Under the pieces are notes generated by a model. It worked only from the letters and a program-made list of their open reading frames with translations, searched no databases and had not been told where the DNA came from. 64,000 nt of DNA from Saprospiraceae bacterium (GTDB taxonomy: Bacteria > Bacteroidota > Bacteroidia > Chitinophagales > Saprospiraceae), in contig JADKAA010000024.1 in the NCBI GenBank assembly GCA_016715465.1, positions 930,001-994,000 of the forward strand, read 5' to 3'. The translations under genes and the position numbers were made by a program. Below are positions 17,450-27,411 of this stretch, in pieces. Numbering within the stretch: the first letter of the stretch is position 1; each line of letters begins with the position of its first letter.

Positions 17450-18211
17450 TTAATGTTTTGAACTGTATTCTCCAAGCAGCCACCAGGCTTTTGGTTTTTT
17501 GCGAATTTTATAGTTGGCATTTATATAATTTGCAATGTGGTTCATCGCATCATCGATGTCATCGGTAAGTTTGATCAAATGAAGGTCTTTGCTGTCAATG
17601 GTTCCTTCATCGATCATTTTTTCAATAAAAATCCATAGGCAGTCATAGTATTCCGTACCCAGAACTACTACCGGAAAATTGTGCAGGATACCCGTTTGGA
17701 TAAGGGTAAGTGTCTCAAACAATTCATCCAGTGTGCCAAAGCCACCAGGTAAGACCACAAAGGCATGGGAATATTTCATAAGTAATACCTTACGAATAAA
17801 AAAATAGGAAAAATCTACGGATGTATGCATGTAAGGATTGGAAGACTGTTCTTTCGGCAACTTTATGGTACAGCCTACCGAGGTTCCTCCGTTTTCAAAT
17901 GCTCCTTTGTTGGCGGCTTCCATGATGCCAGGCCCGCCCCCCGTCATTACCGTAAATCCCATCTCTGCCACCCGTTTGCCTATTTCATATGCCTGGCTAT
18001 ATCGCGGATCATCACTTTTAATCCGGGCTGACCCAAAAACGGAGATACATGGGCCTACAAAGTGTAAGGTTCTGAATCCCCGGATGAATTGGAACATGGC
18101 CTTCCATATAAAAGAAAACTCCTTGCCCCTGCTGCTGGGACCATCCAGAAAATGTTCATCCTCATTAAATCGCAGTCTTTTGACTTCCTGTTTTTTTGGT
18201 ACACCGGTCAT
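17450..18211 (-). CDS. LOG-family (TIGR00730) Rossmann-fold nucleotide hydrolase
   Basis: The 253-residue protein carries the two signatures of the LOG / 'lysine decarboxylase-like' family: TGGGPGIMEAANKGAFENGG near residue 90 and LPGGFGTLDELFETLTLIQTG near 155, which contains the PGGxGTxxE motif. LOG proteins hydrolyse nucleoside 5'-monophosphates to base and ribose-5-phosphate; the lysine decarboxylase name is a historical mis-annotation. Substrate in this organism is unknown. It lies 9 bp downstream of the universal stress protein gene in the CBS-USP-LOG operon, whose promoter has an FNR/CRP-like palindrome. Confidence 0.88.
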   Translation of the reverse strand: MTGVPKKQEVKRLRFNEDEHFLDGPSSRGKEFSFIWKAMFQFIRGFRTLHFVGPCISVFGSARIKSDDPRYSQAYEIGKRVAEMGFTVMTGGGPGIMEAANKGAFENGGTSVGCTIKLPKEQSSNPYMHTSVDFSYFFIRKVLLMKYSHAFVVLPGGFGTLDELFETLTLIQTGILHNFPVVVLGTEYYDCLWIFIEKMIDEGTIDSKDLHLIKLTDDIDDAMNHIANYINANYKIRKKPKAWWLLGEYSSKH

Positions 18212-18220
18212 AGGTCAGGT

Positions 18221-19054
18221 CTAAGTTTCTTTGGCTTTGAAAATCAAGGCAGGCAGTATGGTATTATGTACAGCCTTAATGGAAAAAGAAGGTCTGAAGT
18301 AATTGAAAAACAACCCTTCATTGTCCCTTACCATGGCAATCATATGGTATGCACCACCTGCCACCATTTTACTGATTTCTTCAATCGGTTCTTTGGTGAA
18401 AACATTTTTTAATTCAAAGGCAAACTGCAGGTCATTGATGGTGTAGTATTTTTTCAAGATTTCCTCGGCCTGTTTATCAATGTTGTCATCCCCATTGGAA
18501 AAATGTACAAAGTCTGTTTTTGCCTTTATCTTATTGTTGTAGGCCAAATACCTGTCCAGTGCAGCATCAATGTGGGTGACATCATCAATGACAAACAATA
18601 CCTTTGAGATCTCTGTATCGGCTTTGGAAGTGCTGTGCACGGCAAGTACAGGGCTTGACGACAATTTGATCACTGTGTTGGAAACAGAGCCCAGGATGCG
18701 GTCAAACAAACTCTCTTTATCGTGTGTGCCCATGACAATAAGGTCGTAGTGCGTTGATTTTTCTTTTAAGAGGATGGATGAGGCCGGTGTACCTACAAGA
18801 ACCTGACTCTCTATGGCATTGTTGTCTAGATTGAATTCCTTCTTCTTTGCCTCTACCACCTGGGAGAGTCTTTCTCTGGCGCCATTGAGCACCATTTCAT
18901 CAGGTAGAATCATGGGCATTTCAGGAGTAGCAATGATGCCAGAAATGGCATGTAATACTTCAATGCTGCCGCCAAATTTCTGTAAGTGCCAAATGGCATA
19001 GTTCAAGGCCATATCAGAGGTCTTGGAAAAATCGAATGGAACCAGAATTTTCAT
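18221..19054 (-). CDS. Universal stress protein with two tandem USP domains
   Basis: The 277-residue protein opens with the USP start MKILVPFDFSKTSDMALNYA and contains the ATP-type loop GTHDKESLFDRILGSVSNTV near residue 110, a GxxG-x9-GS(V/S)-like motif. A second, weaker USP repeat fills residues ~145-277. USPs bind ATP or AMP and help survival under energy or oxygen stress. The gene lies 43 bp after the CBS gene and 9 bp before LOG. A second CBS-USP pair occurs at 58415-59882, so the pairing recurs. Regulation by the site at 19592-19605 is inferred. Confidence 0.9.
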   Translation of the reverse strand: MKILVPFDFSKTSDMALNYAIWHLQKFGGSIEVLHAISGIIATPEMPMILPDEMVLNGARERLSQVVEAKKKEFNLDNNAIESQVLVGTPASSILLKEKSTHYDLIVMGTHDKESLFDRILGSVSNTVIKLSSSPVLAVHSTSKADTEISKVLFVIDDVTHIDAALDRYLAYNNKIKAKTDFVHFSNGDDNIDKQAEEILKKYYTINDLQFAFELKNVFTKEPIEEISKMVAGGAYHMIAMVRDNEGLFFNYFRPSFSIKAVHNTILPALIFKAKET

Positions 19055-19097
19055 ACTTGAAAATTTATTTTGTTAAAAAAAATCTAATTCATACTGT

Positions 19098-19541
19098 TCA
19101 TTGACTAAATGCAGCCACCATAAGGTCATAGGGCGTAATGATGCCAACCACCTTGCCCTCATCGTCAACCACAGGTAGTGAACGAAAATAATTTTCCCTG
19201 AATATTTCGAAACAATAGACCAGGGAGTCTTCCGGTCTTACTGCCATTACATGTGGAGAACAAATCGAATCCGCATCATTGCTGTTTAAAAGTTTTTCGT
19301 TCTTGACCAGACTGGATTTCAGGTTCAGCCGGGTTCCCCAGTCCAGTATCAGATTCAAATCTGATTTGCTGATAATGCCCATCAGAAAACCGCTGTCATC
19401 GACCACCGGGATATGGTGAATGGGTTCACTTTCAAACAAGCTCTGCACTTCAAGCAGACTCGTTCGCTGGTGCACGGTCAATGGATTGTGTGTCATCGCA
19501 TCTTGAACTTTCATGTTTTTTATAGCTGAATCAATAATCAT
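19098..19541 (-). CDS. CBS-pair protein (copy 1)
   Basis: This 147-residue protein consists only of two CBS motifs (HIPVVDDSGFLMGIISKSDL near residue 42 and LPVVDDEGKVVGIITPYDL near 119). Such stand-alone Bateman modules sense adenine nucleotides. It is the first gene of the CBS-USP-LOG operon. It is about 89% identical by eye to the CBS protein at 23772-24215 (about 16 differences), showing a recent duplication 4.2 kb apart. The start codon lies 50 bp from the ATGAT-N4-GTCAT site upstream. Confidence 0.9.
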   Translation of the reverse strand: MIIDSAIKNMKVQDAMTHNPLTVHQRTSLLEVQSLFESEPIHHIPVVDDSGFLMGIISKSDLNLILDWGTRLNLKSSLVKNEKLLNSNDADSICSPHVMAVRPEDSLVYCFEIFRENYFRSLPVVDDEGKVVGIITPYDLMVAAFSQ

Positions 19542-19591
19542 GTTGATGTAATTTCACCTAATAAAAATAGACAATTTTCAGTATGTTTGGT

Positions 19592-19605
19592 ATGACACCA
19601 ATCAT
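19592..19605 (-). promoter_or_regulatory. FNR/CRP-like palindrome upstream of CBS copy 1
   Basis: On the gene strand the site reads ATGAT-TGGT-GTCAT. Exactly 22 bp after its end comes TATTTTTA, a fair match to the -7 box TAnnTTTG. Spacing and sequence repeat at the two other CBS genes, which is the main support. The geometry (centre near -40) is that of class II activation by CRP/FNR proteins. Confidence 0.7.
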
Positions 19606-19611
19606 AATTAT

Positions 19612-21760
19612 TCATGATGTGCCAAAAAATCCCACAGGCTTGATTTTATGGTCTGATAAAAGCCAGTAAACCTGCACAGAAAAAATGCCTTGTTTATATC
19701 CCAGGCCGAGTTGGGTGAATGGGATGTTTTGCCTGTTCCCATGGCCTTGGGTTGATCCAATACCCAAAGTCAGCATCCAGGATTTCCATGTAAATTCAAC
19801 TGCTGCTGATTCAACAAAAGTTACTGCTCTATTCGCCTTTTTTACCTCTGCGGTGCCGGACTCAATTTGCCATGAAAGTAAAAGTCTGGGCAACCACCTG
19901 TGATTTAGGGTATTCACATTGGGAAAAAGCGGCACAAGTAATAGGTTGGAAGGACATTCCGAGGCATCAAATACAATCACTTCAAAAATACCTGCCGTTA
20001 GTCCGCCCAATACTTGTGTTCCCCTGTCAGATTTTCATACACATTATCCCCAACCACGGCTTTAAATGGGTGTAGGCTACCCTTAATGAGGATTTCTATA
20101 AAGCCATCTTTGACGATTCACCATTGGGTGGAAGTGTTGAGATGAGTTTAATTTCTGGCGATTTATATGGTTTTATCTCAAAGATATAGCCCTGAGCGCA
20201 GTCGATGCCTGCCTTTTTGTCAAAAATCAAAAGTGACCACCGCCCGGGAGTAATGAGTACAAATTCAGATAATGCATGAAACCTCTTCTTTGACGATGTA
20301 GTTTTGTACAACACCTGGTCCCAAGATGGTGATGTACAATTCTCCCGAAATTGGAGCCTGAAACCAAAGCTGTATGTCTGGTTTTGAATTCAGTTCATTT
20401 CATGCAAAATATAATCCAAGAGATAGGGCTCTTGTACCTCTGGTGCATTGGCTTCAAAAACCTGAAAGCAACCATCACCCGGCCGGGTCACGGTGAGATG
20501 GTAAGTTCGGGGCCAACCCTGTAATCAAATTGCCAACGGATCCACTGGACCAGCTAAGCTTTGCTCCATCTTGTGGTAACACTATGGCAGAAATACTGCC
20601 TTTATGGCCACCGCAATATGCTCCCTGCACCCCAAACTCAACAGTATATTGGCAGGGTGCATTTAATACTTTAATGACGAGTAACGCTGTGTCCTTCTTA
20701 CCGCATCCATCTCGTATCACATAGGAAATAGATATTTCTCCAGGGTTGGCATCAATGGGAGCAGTTAAATTAACAATGCCGGAGCTGTTCCACGTAATGT
20801 TCAATTCAGGGTGAGCGCTCACGTTGGAAACGGCCTTTGAAGCACCCGTGTCATTTTTCAATACATCCAAACTTAAGGTTTCTACGCCTTGTAAAGTGAT
20901 GGTATCGTTTGTCGCTTTGATAGGGGAAAGGTTTCTGGTCAATGAAACTTCCAAAGATTGTGCACATCTCAAAGGTAAGCCGGATTTTATTACTTTAAGA
21001 GTCCACTTGCCGGTATCCAGGGATATGCCCTTCACCTCCTTTATGTATGATACCAGATTTATTAGATCGCCGTTGTTAAGTGGTGATTAGCTGATTGAGA
21101 TGTGTGAGTTCCAATTGAAACAGGGAACCAGTTTGTGTATTTAGCGCTATCCACCATTGTGGATCCTGGGTGCAATCGCCGGAAATTGCCTCACTGGTAT
21201 TGATCAGGACAACTTGGGTTTCACCTAAACTAAGGTAAAGTGTATCCATACACGATGTGCCGATTTCTGTTACCGTAACCTTTTAATCACCCGCAGTGAC
21301 CCCGGTAAGTTTTCTTCCCACTGAGCCATTACTCCATCGAAAAGTCAGGTTTTTAATTTCATCACCTTCAACCTCAATGACACCGTTGGCCGCACCAGAA
21401 TCGGCCAAAACCAACGCGCCTTTCAGATTTAGCATGCAGGGCTTTGCCTCAACACCATCTTTCCTGGAAAGTAGCCATGCGGTTGCAGCTGCCGCTGAAG
21501 TTCCTCCTGCCATCCATGGCCACCAAAGCGCCCTTTCCTTTGAAAGTTTCTTTGCTTCCTTCCAAGTGAGACAGAGTGAATTCCAAGGGCTTACGGCCAG
21601 CTTTTTTTGCGCATTCATTGCAAGGATCCATGTGGTCAACATTAAAAGTATCTGCAATTTGCGGTGCAAAAACATGAAGATGCTTTTTAGTTGGAAAATG
21701 TAAACCGGAAACTGCTTTTGCAAAATGCGGAACGACATGAGTCTGATGAACAATATACAT
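19612..21760 (-). pseudogene. Decayed surface-protein gene with SprB-type repeats
   Basis: No single frame stays open, but on the minus strand overlapping frames read as one protein interrupted by at least six lesions. Pieces in order: DPCNECAKKAGRKPLEFTL; FRWSNGSVGRKLTGVTAGD, then TAA where KVTVTE continues; an Ig-like block (SYVIRDGCGKKDTALLVIKV); LSWSSGSVGNLITGLAP followed in another frame by YHLTVTRPGDGC; and LTAGIFEVIVFDASECPSN. The W-S-x-G...GL(T/A)xG.(Y/F)xVxV pattern is that of SprB repeats of gliding-motility adhesins. One lesion is a nonsense codon (near 21283) and the others are frameshifts near 21070, 20500, 20420 and 20300, so this is genuine decay rather than only read errors. 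It may once have been the C-terminal part of the gene at 21687-23261. Confidence 0.75.
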
Positions 21761-23261
21761 CGATTCTAAAATTTATGACCACATCGCTACTTGCTTCAGT
21801 AGCCTTAAAATCAAAACTGTGGCCACTGTCGGCGGCAATTGAACTTTTAGTGCCTTCACCGAGGGTGACACCTTGGTATGATGATAGAGTAACCTTATAC
21901 TTTGGTTTGTCATTTTTACCTTTTTCGGCACTAAGTTTTTCGCATTTGGATTCACCACAATTACATTCCAGGGAAATATCTTTTAGAGAAAGGGTAAACT
22001 CTTCCGGTTTTCTCACATCTTTCGGCTTGTCAAAACTTGCATCTGAACTTATGTCAATTTCAGAAGATTTGGAAAAATCATTTTCCATCGTAATGGATCG
22101 CTGCAACCCACGATTGCATTCCAGGGTGGCTTTGAATTTTTTACATTCACAAGATTTTTTTAATGAGGAAGAACCTGCGGCTTCTTCATTGTCATCTGCA
22201 ACGGGTACAGGCTTATTTTCGGATTGTCTGGTATGGGCTGCTTCATGGGCAATGGTTTTTCTATCCTGATTCAGAACAACGCTGTCACCTGTTGTGAAGC
22301 CCTGCGCACCCATTGGAGGTGTTTCAATGGTGTCTCTTTTAGGTTGAATGTCTTCCAGCCCGATCCCTGGAATAAATGAATCAGCCTTTGGGCTGGTTTC
22401 TTTTTTTGTCATTATTTTTGCCTCTGTTCCGACAAGTTCAAAGGTACTCCAGAAATCGTCTACACCTTTGTGCAGGTTTCCTGCAACGGCATTAGGGACA
22501 TCTTTTATGCTTATTCCTTTGTTTTTTTCAAACTGGGTAGTCATTTTGTCGCTAAAAACTTCCTTTTTGTATTCATGGCCTGAAACCAGGGAGACAAAAA
22601 TCCAAAATGTTTGTTGTATAACGGATTCGCGCTCTTTTTCAGGGTTTCCTGAAAACGGGGTGGTGATCAGTTGTTTTGATTTCAGACTATCAAAACGCTG
22701 TGCAATGTTTTCAAGGGCACTGAGCAATAGCGGCGCCACTTCTTCTGGATAACGATCCCCATCAATACTATGACCTAGTGGAACATCACTGCCGGGGATC
22801 AAAGCAGTTAGTACAGTAGGTCCGGGCAAATTCCGCCAGCCATTTTTAACTTGAGGCGTCCAGCCACCGCCTATTTCATCGATTTCAAGCCAGGAATTGA
22901 TCGGCGGCATTGATTCACCTTCCGGTACTGGCGGTCTGTATATATCCACGCAATAACCATGCAATGGAATGGTGGTGGTTGCATTTGGATTTACAGTTAT
23001 CATCGTTTTATATGGAACCACATACGGCTGGTATTTACCGGTGCTGGGAATGTACAATGGGTTAAGTTCTTCCTTTATTACCTCCAAAGTTGGGTTTTCA
23101 ACACTTAAATTGGCAATGTGTCCGGTGGTATTACCCGTTCCTACAACTTTGACTTTTGCCTTTCCCAGTGCAGGGTTATCTGCAATATGCGAATGTTGTG
23201 CGCTTAGCGGCAGTAACAAAGAACAAAGTACCACGCCTAATATATAAGAAATCAATTTCAT
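21687..23261 (-). CDS. Secreted protein with DUF4157-like HEAAH metallopeptidase motif
   Basis: The 524-residue protein has a signal peptide (SYILGVVLCSLLLPLSAQ). Residues ~40-300 are unrecognised. Near residue 335 it has GFTTGDSVVLNQDRKTIAHEAAHTRQ-type text, written here as two pieces, GFTTGDSVVLNQ and TIAHEAAHTRQ, which matches the HExxH core of DUF4157 putative zinc metallopeptidases. A Cys-rich C-terminal region follows (CECKKF, CNCGESKCEK, CSSDSCRSAFCKSSF). It could be a complete gene or the intact 5' part of a larger gene whose 3' part is the adjacent SprB-repeat pseudogene; the reading frame breaks at 21687-21720. No activity is proven. Confidence 0.7.
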   Translation of the reverse strand: MKLISYILGVVLCSLLLPLSAQHSHIADNPALGKAKVKVVGTGNTTGHIANLSVENPTLEVIKEELNPLYIPSTGKYQPYVVPYKTMITVNPNATTTIPLHGYCVDIYRPPVPEGESMPPINSWLEIDEIGGGWTPQVKNGWRNLPGPTVLTALIPGSDVPLGHSIDGDRYPEEVAPLLLSALENIAQRFDSLKSKQLITTPFSGNPEKERESVIQQTFWIFVSLVSGHEYKKEVFSDKMTTQFEKNKGISIKDVPNAVAGNLHKGVDDFWSTFELVGTEAKIMTKKETSPKADSFIPGIGLEDIQPKRDTIETPPMGAQGFTTGDSVVLNQDRKTIAHEAAHTRQSENKPVPVADDNEEAAGSSSLKKSCECKKFKATLECNRGLQRSITMENDFSKSSEIDISSDASFDKPKDVRKPEEFTLSLKDISLECNCGESKCEKLSAEKGKNDKPKYKVTLSSYQGVTLGEGTKSSIAADSGHSFDFKATEASSDVVINFRIDVYCSSDSCRSAFCKSSFRFTFSN

Positions 23262-23771
23262 GACTTAAATTTTGAAAATGATAAATAAAATGTAATATAG
23301 CGTGCTTAAAAAACATAAATATAATATAAAATGTTTTAAAAGTCAATAATCTTGAACTGTAATTAGTTGTAAATTGGTTTTAACCAGTTAAAAATAATCT
23401 TTGATACTGAAATATGTCGAGATTATAATTCAGGCCTTACCCGATTTGATACCGGTGGTTGTGATGAACAGTATTTGGGGATATTTTTCAATTGCATACA
23501 CCAGAACGATAAATATTCATCGGGTCATGTTGTAATCTTAAAGATTATCGCTGAAAACTGGTGGTGGTCAATCCGGTATTTTAATGGCTGATAAAACTGG
23601 CTTTTAACCATTCATTTTCACAAGATATACCTACAGAAAATTAGAAATATTCGTTGAGGAAATAATTATGCGACATTCAGGAACTATTTTGCTGGATTCG
23701 ACAGAGTATATTGAATGGGCGATGGCTTCCACCGTCCTTGAGGCTATACGATGCAAAGTAACCGTTGCCGG
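23262..23771. other. AT-rich gene-free 510-bp region
   Basis: This stretch contains the upstream region of the HEAAH-motif gene and the 3' flank of CBS copy 2. A 6-bp inverted repeat (GTAACC at 23758-23763, GGTTAC at 23770-23775) overlaps the stop of CBS copy 2 and could be a weak terminator. No coding sequence or promoter was convincing. Confidence 0.5.
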
Positions 23772-24215
23772 TTACAAACTAAATGCAGCTACCATGAGGT
23801 CGTATGGCGTAATGATGCCAACGACCTTACCCTCATCATCGACCACAGGCAGAGAACGAAAGCAGTTCTCGCGAAATATTTCATAACAATACACCAGAGA
23901 ATCTTCTGGTCTCACGGCCATGACATGTGGTGAGCAAATGGAGTCAGCATCGTTGCTGCTTAGTAATTTTTCATTTTTGATCTGACTGGATTTCAGGTTC
24001 AGGCGGGTACCCCAGTCAAGCAGGAGATTCAAATCTGATTTGCTTATGATGCCCATTAAAAAACCGCTGTCATCAACAACGGGTATATGGTGAATCAATT
24101 CACTTTCAAATAAGCCCTGCACGTCAAGAAGGCTGGTACGCTGGTGTACGGTAATCGGATTATGTGTCATCGCATCCAGCACCTTCATATTTTTAATCGA
24201 AGTATCGGCGACCAT
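23772..24215 (-). CDS. CBS-pair protein (copy 2)
   Basis: A second 147-residue two-CBS-motif protein, about 89% identical by eye to copy 1 at 19098-19541. Differences cluster in the N-terminus (MVADTS versus MIIDSA) and near residue 77. Both CBS motifs are intact. Unlike copy 1 it is not followed by a USP gene; the next gene on its strand is the HEAAH-motif protein 510 bp away. Its promoter keeps the same ATGAT-N4-GTCAT site 48 bp before the start, so duplication included the regulatory region or selection kept it. Confidence 0.9.
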   Translation of the reverse strand: MVADTSIKNMKVLDAMTHNPITVHQRTSLLDVQGLFESELIHHIPVVDDSGFLMGIISKSDLNLLLDWGTRLNLKSSQIKNEKLLSSNDADSICSPHVMAVRPEDSLVYCYEIFRENCFRSLPVVDDEGKVVGIITPYDLMVAAFSL

Positions 24216-24263
24216 GGTTTTTTTTTATATGTCCCAAGTTAATGGGATCGGCATAAAGTTGCC

Positions 24264-24277
24264 ATGACTGGGATCAT
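24264..24277 (-). promoter_or_regulatory. FNR/CRP-like palindrome upstream of CBS copy 2
   Basis: On the gene strand the site reads ATGAT-CCCA-GTCAT. TAACTTGG follows after exactly 22 bp and matches TAnnTTTG with one mismatch. Spacing is identical to that at CBS copy 1, although the intervening bases differ, which argues for functional conservation. Confidence 0.7.
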
Positions 24278-24699
24278 AAAAAATAATGACCCAAAGGTTT
24301 TCAAAGTGGACGTATTACTTCTGGTAGGTAAGCTCAATCAATGAAATTATTATGAGATCCGCATATTAAAGTCAATCTATTTTCTAATAAAAACAGCTTT
24401 TTGAAAATTCTAAACAGTTCTATTTTAGTAAATAATAATTTTATATTTGTTCAAATTTTACTATGTTGATTTTGATTGAACATTAAATTGGACAAAAAAA
24501 GTTAACTTCAAGGTAAATTTAGAGAGAAGTATTGGTAATTCGGCCTGGCAACAGGTCATCCAGTTATCAAATTTCAACGTTGTTGAATCAAGGCAAAGGG
24601 CAGTTTGTCTGGTATAAAAAGTGTCGGCAATTGACGACACAATAAGTGCATTTTAAAAGAAATGACATTTTATAATTGGTAATTTCAATCACGCTATTT
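24278..24699. other. Gene-free region before the beta-barrel receptor
   Basis: About 420 bp with no coding sequence I can support. It is AT-rich from 24400 to 24510. It should hold the receptor promoter, but no clear TTG-N19-TAnnTTTG arrangement was found. Confidence 0.4.
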
Positions 24700-27117
24700 A
24701 TGACGGGAAGAATTTTAATTTCATGGGTATGTATTTGTTTTTTTTACTTCGCCCACGGCCAAAAAGCCTTCCATATTAAGGGTACCGTAACAGATGTCAA
24801 TGGAAAAGCCATAGAATTTGCCAATGTGTTGTTGCTTCAGGCTTCGGATTCTTCCTTGGTTAAAGGGGCGCTTTCCGATGAAACCGGCGCGTATTTTCTC
24901 GACCCCACCACCACCGGGCGCTTTTTAGTCCTGGTAAATTTGATTGGATATAACACGGTTTACTCAGAAGCATTTGAACTGCAATCTGATTTTACCTTAG
25001 CTTCACTCACCCTTACGGAAGGGGAGACCTTGAATGAGGTGGTCATCATGGAAAAAAAGCCCTTGTTTATGCAAAAGGTAGATCGCATGGTCATCAATGT
25101 AGAAAACAGTGTGGTTTCAGCGGGGGGTACTGCCCTTGAAGTACTCGAACGTTCGCCCGGCGTTTTGGTCAACAGGCAAAACAATTCCATTTCGATTGCC
25201 GGTAAAGATGGGGTCGTTGTGCTTATCAACGGCAAGACCACCTATGTGCCCGCAAATGCCATTGTGCAAATGCTGCAGGGCATGAGTGCAAGCAGCATAT
25301 CAGCCATTGAACTTCTGACCACACCACCTTCCAATTATGACGCAGAAGGCAATGCCGGCTTTATCAACATCGTCATGAAAAAACGTATCGATATAGGACT
25401 GAATGGTGCGTATGCATTTTCTTTAGGTTATGGTAAAGGATTATTGACCAACAACAATATTGACTTCAACTACCGTAAAGGTAAGATCAACCTTTATGGA
25501 TCATATTCTTATCGCAACGATGCCAGGGCTCAACAGTTCATCACATCCCGGATGGTAATGAAAACAGATACCCTGGAGTTGGTGATGACCATTTCGGACA
25601 GAGAACCCATTCAGCGTAACCACAACTTCAGGGTGGGACTCGATGTAGAAGCAGGACCCGCTACCATTTTAGGTTTTCTGGTGAATGCCTATGACAATAA
25701 ATGGTCAATGGATGCCCAAAACCACAGCCATACCGATTACAACGATGTACCTTCTTCTTCCGTGATACTCAAAAATCGGGAGGTCAATCTCTGGCAGCAT
25801 CTGGGCACCAATTTTTCCATCAAACACAATTTCTCCTCCAGGAAAAGCATTTCCTTTGATCTTGATTACCTGTATTATCTCGACGATAATCCCAATGATT
25901 ATGACAATGAATTTTATGACGGCAATTCAGTATTTATAAGGCAGGCCAATGCCAGGAGTAGAAAAAACACTCCGATTACTACCTGGGTGGGCAAGCTGGA
26001 TTATGTTACATCCATTGGGGAGAATATCACTTTTGAAACTGGTATAAAAGGAACCACTTCTGCATTCACCAACGATGTTTCGGTAGCCAATCTGACAGAT
26101 GGCGAATGGCTGACAGACTATACGCTGACCAACAAAAGCATTCTGGATGAAAAAATCATGGGTGCCTATAGCTCCATGGACTGGAAAGTGAATGAAAGCT
26201 GGACGGCCAAAGCGGGACTGCGGTATGAATATACCAACTCACAGCTTGAGACCAGCACGCAGGGAAAAGTGGTTGACAGGCAATATGGCATCTTATTCCC
26301 AACCTTGTACCTGAATCGCAAAATAAGCGAAACTTTAAACATGAACTGGTCGTACACCAGAAGAATAACCAGACCCACTTTTAATGAGCTGGCGCCATTT
26401 GTCATCCTGTTTGATCCCAATACTTTTATATCCGGTAATGCGGCACTCCAGCCTGCCATTACGGACGCGGTAAAATATGACATTGGCTACAAGTCCTACT
26501 TTCTATCGTTGCAGTATTCTTACCAGGATTCCACCATTGTGCGGTTCCAGGAAAGGATTGACAAGGCCACCGGCAGGCTGATTTTCGAGTCAGCCAATCT
26601 GTCTTTTGCAAAGACCTATTCCGCAACGATTAGTGTGCCAGTTGACATCACAAGTTGGTGGCGCAGCCAAAACAACATAAACCTGGTGTACCAGAAAGTG
26701 AAAGCCTTTAGAGAAAATTTACCTGTGGAGCTGGATTTGGGCAATTATTCGATCAACACCTCCCAATTTTTCAATCTCAAAAGGGGATATTCCATTGAAC
26801 TTACAGGCTCCTACACTAGTCCGGGTATTTTTGGGGTTTCGAGGTTCAAGTCCGTGTATGGAGTCAATGGCGGTATTGAAAAAAGATTTTCAGATCGATT
26901 TGGTTCATTGAAATTTAGTGTCAGTGACCTCTTTGATTCGTTTAAATGGAGAGGAAGTACAAACATCGATGGCCAGAATTTTATGACAAATAACACCTTT
27001 GATTTCAGCAACCGCACATTCTTGCTCACTTATTCCAGGAATTTTGGAAGAAAAGAAGTGAAATCCGCACGGACAAGGGCTACCGGTGCAGAAGATGAGC
27101 GCAAGCGGGTGAATTGA
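24700..27117 (+). CDS. Outer membrane beta-barrel receptor (TonB-dependent-receptor-like, OMP_b-brl_3)
   Basis: The protein is about 805 residues from the ATG at 24700; the open frame extends upstream only to a TTG at 24676. It has a signal peptide ending near FAHGQ, a carboxypeptidase-regulatory-like domain (IKGTVTDVNGKAIEFANVLLL, split here as IKGTVTDVNGKAIE and FANVLLL), a plug-like domain (EVLERSPGVLVNRQNNSISI, then GKDGVVVLINGK) and a long beta-barrel rich in aromatic strands, ending in LLTYSRNFG. The form fits the outer membrane beta-barrel family related to TonB-dependent receptors. Ligand is unknown; no SusD partner gene is adjacent. A short Lys/Arg-rich tail follows the last strand. 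Confidence 0.85.
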   Translation: MTGRILISWVCICFFYFAHGQKAFHIKGTVTDVNGKAIEFANVLLLQASDSSLVKGALSDETGAYFLDPTTTGRFLVLVNLIGYNTVYSEAFELQSDFTLASLTLTEGETLNEVVIMEKKPLFMQKVDRMVINVENSVVSAGGTALEVLERSPGVLVNRQNNSISIAGKDGVVVLINGKTTYVPANAIVQMLQGMSASSISAIELLTTPPSNYDAEGNAGFINIVMKKRIDIGLNGAYAFSLGYGKGLLTNNNIDFNYRKGKINLYGSYSYRNDARAQQFITSRMVMKTDTLELVMTISDREPIQRNHNFRVGLDVEAGPATILGFLVNAYDNKWSMDAQNHSHTDYNDVPSSSVILKNREVNLWQHLGTNFSIKHNFSSRKSISFDLDYLYYLDDNPNDYDNEFYDGNSVFIRQANARSRKNTPITTWVGKLDYVTSIGENITFETGIKGTTSAFTNDVSVANLTDGEWLTDYTLTNKSILDEKIMGAYSSMDWKVNESWTAKAGLRYEYTNSQLETSTQGKVVDRQYGILFPTLYLNRKISETLNMNWSYTRRITRPTFNELAPFVILFDPNTFISGNAALQPAITDAVKYDIGYKSYFLSLQYSYQDSTIVRFQERIDKATGRLIFESANLSFAKTYSATISVPVDITSWWRSQNNINLVYQKVKAFRENLPVELDLGNYSINTSQFFNLKRGYSIELTGSYTSPGIFGVSRFKSVYGVNGGIEKRFSDRFGSLKFSVSDLFDSFKWRGSTNIDGQNFMTNNTFDFSNRTFLLTYSRNFGRKEVKSARTRATGAEDERKRVN

Positions 27118-27377
27118 CGATAAAAGTGCCATAGATACATTATTAACCATCTGAAATTTAGTACAGTTTCAATTTTTACAAAATCAAAAATGCCCGCATT
27201 CAACCCGGATACTGGAAAAACTTGGGCGCCATTCAATAATTTAACTTATTAAATTATCCAATATTGGCTGATTGTTATAGCAGGGTGAATTTCACTCCTT
27301 ACTTAAGTTATGTGTCAATTCACCCCCTTATTTTCCGGTTTCACTCCGATTGTGTTTTACATCAATCCTTACCCTGC

Positions 27378-27385
27378 TACTTTTG
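27378..27385 (+). promoter_or_regulatory. -7 promoter element upstream of the beta-helix gene
   Basis: TACTTTTG fits TAnnTTTG and ends 26 bp before the ATG at 27412. The bases at the expected -33 position are TTT rather than TTG. Confidence 0.4.
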
Positions 27386-27411
27386 GGATATTAAATTAAA
27401 AATATTTCAGA

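Noticed and set aside
19612..20010. 132-residue ORF as an independent gene
   Set aside because: It is one frame of the multi-lesion SprB-repeat pseudogene; neighbouring frames continue its text on both sides.
21691..22269. 192-residue plus-strand ORF
   Set aside because: It is antisense to the HEAAH-motif gene, which has a signal peptide and coherent motifs; this frame is Ser/Leu-rich shadow text.
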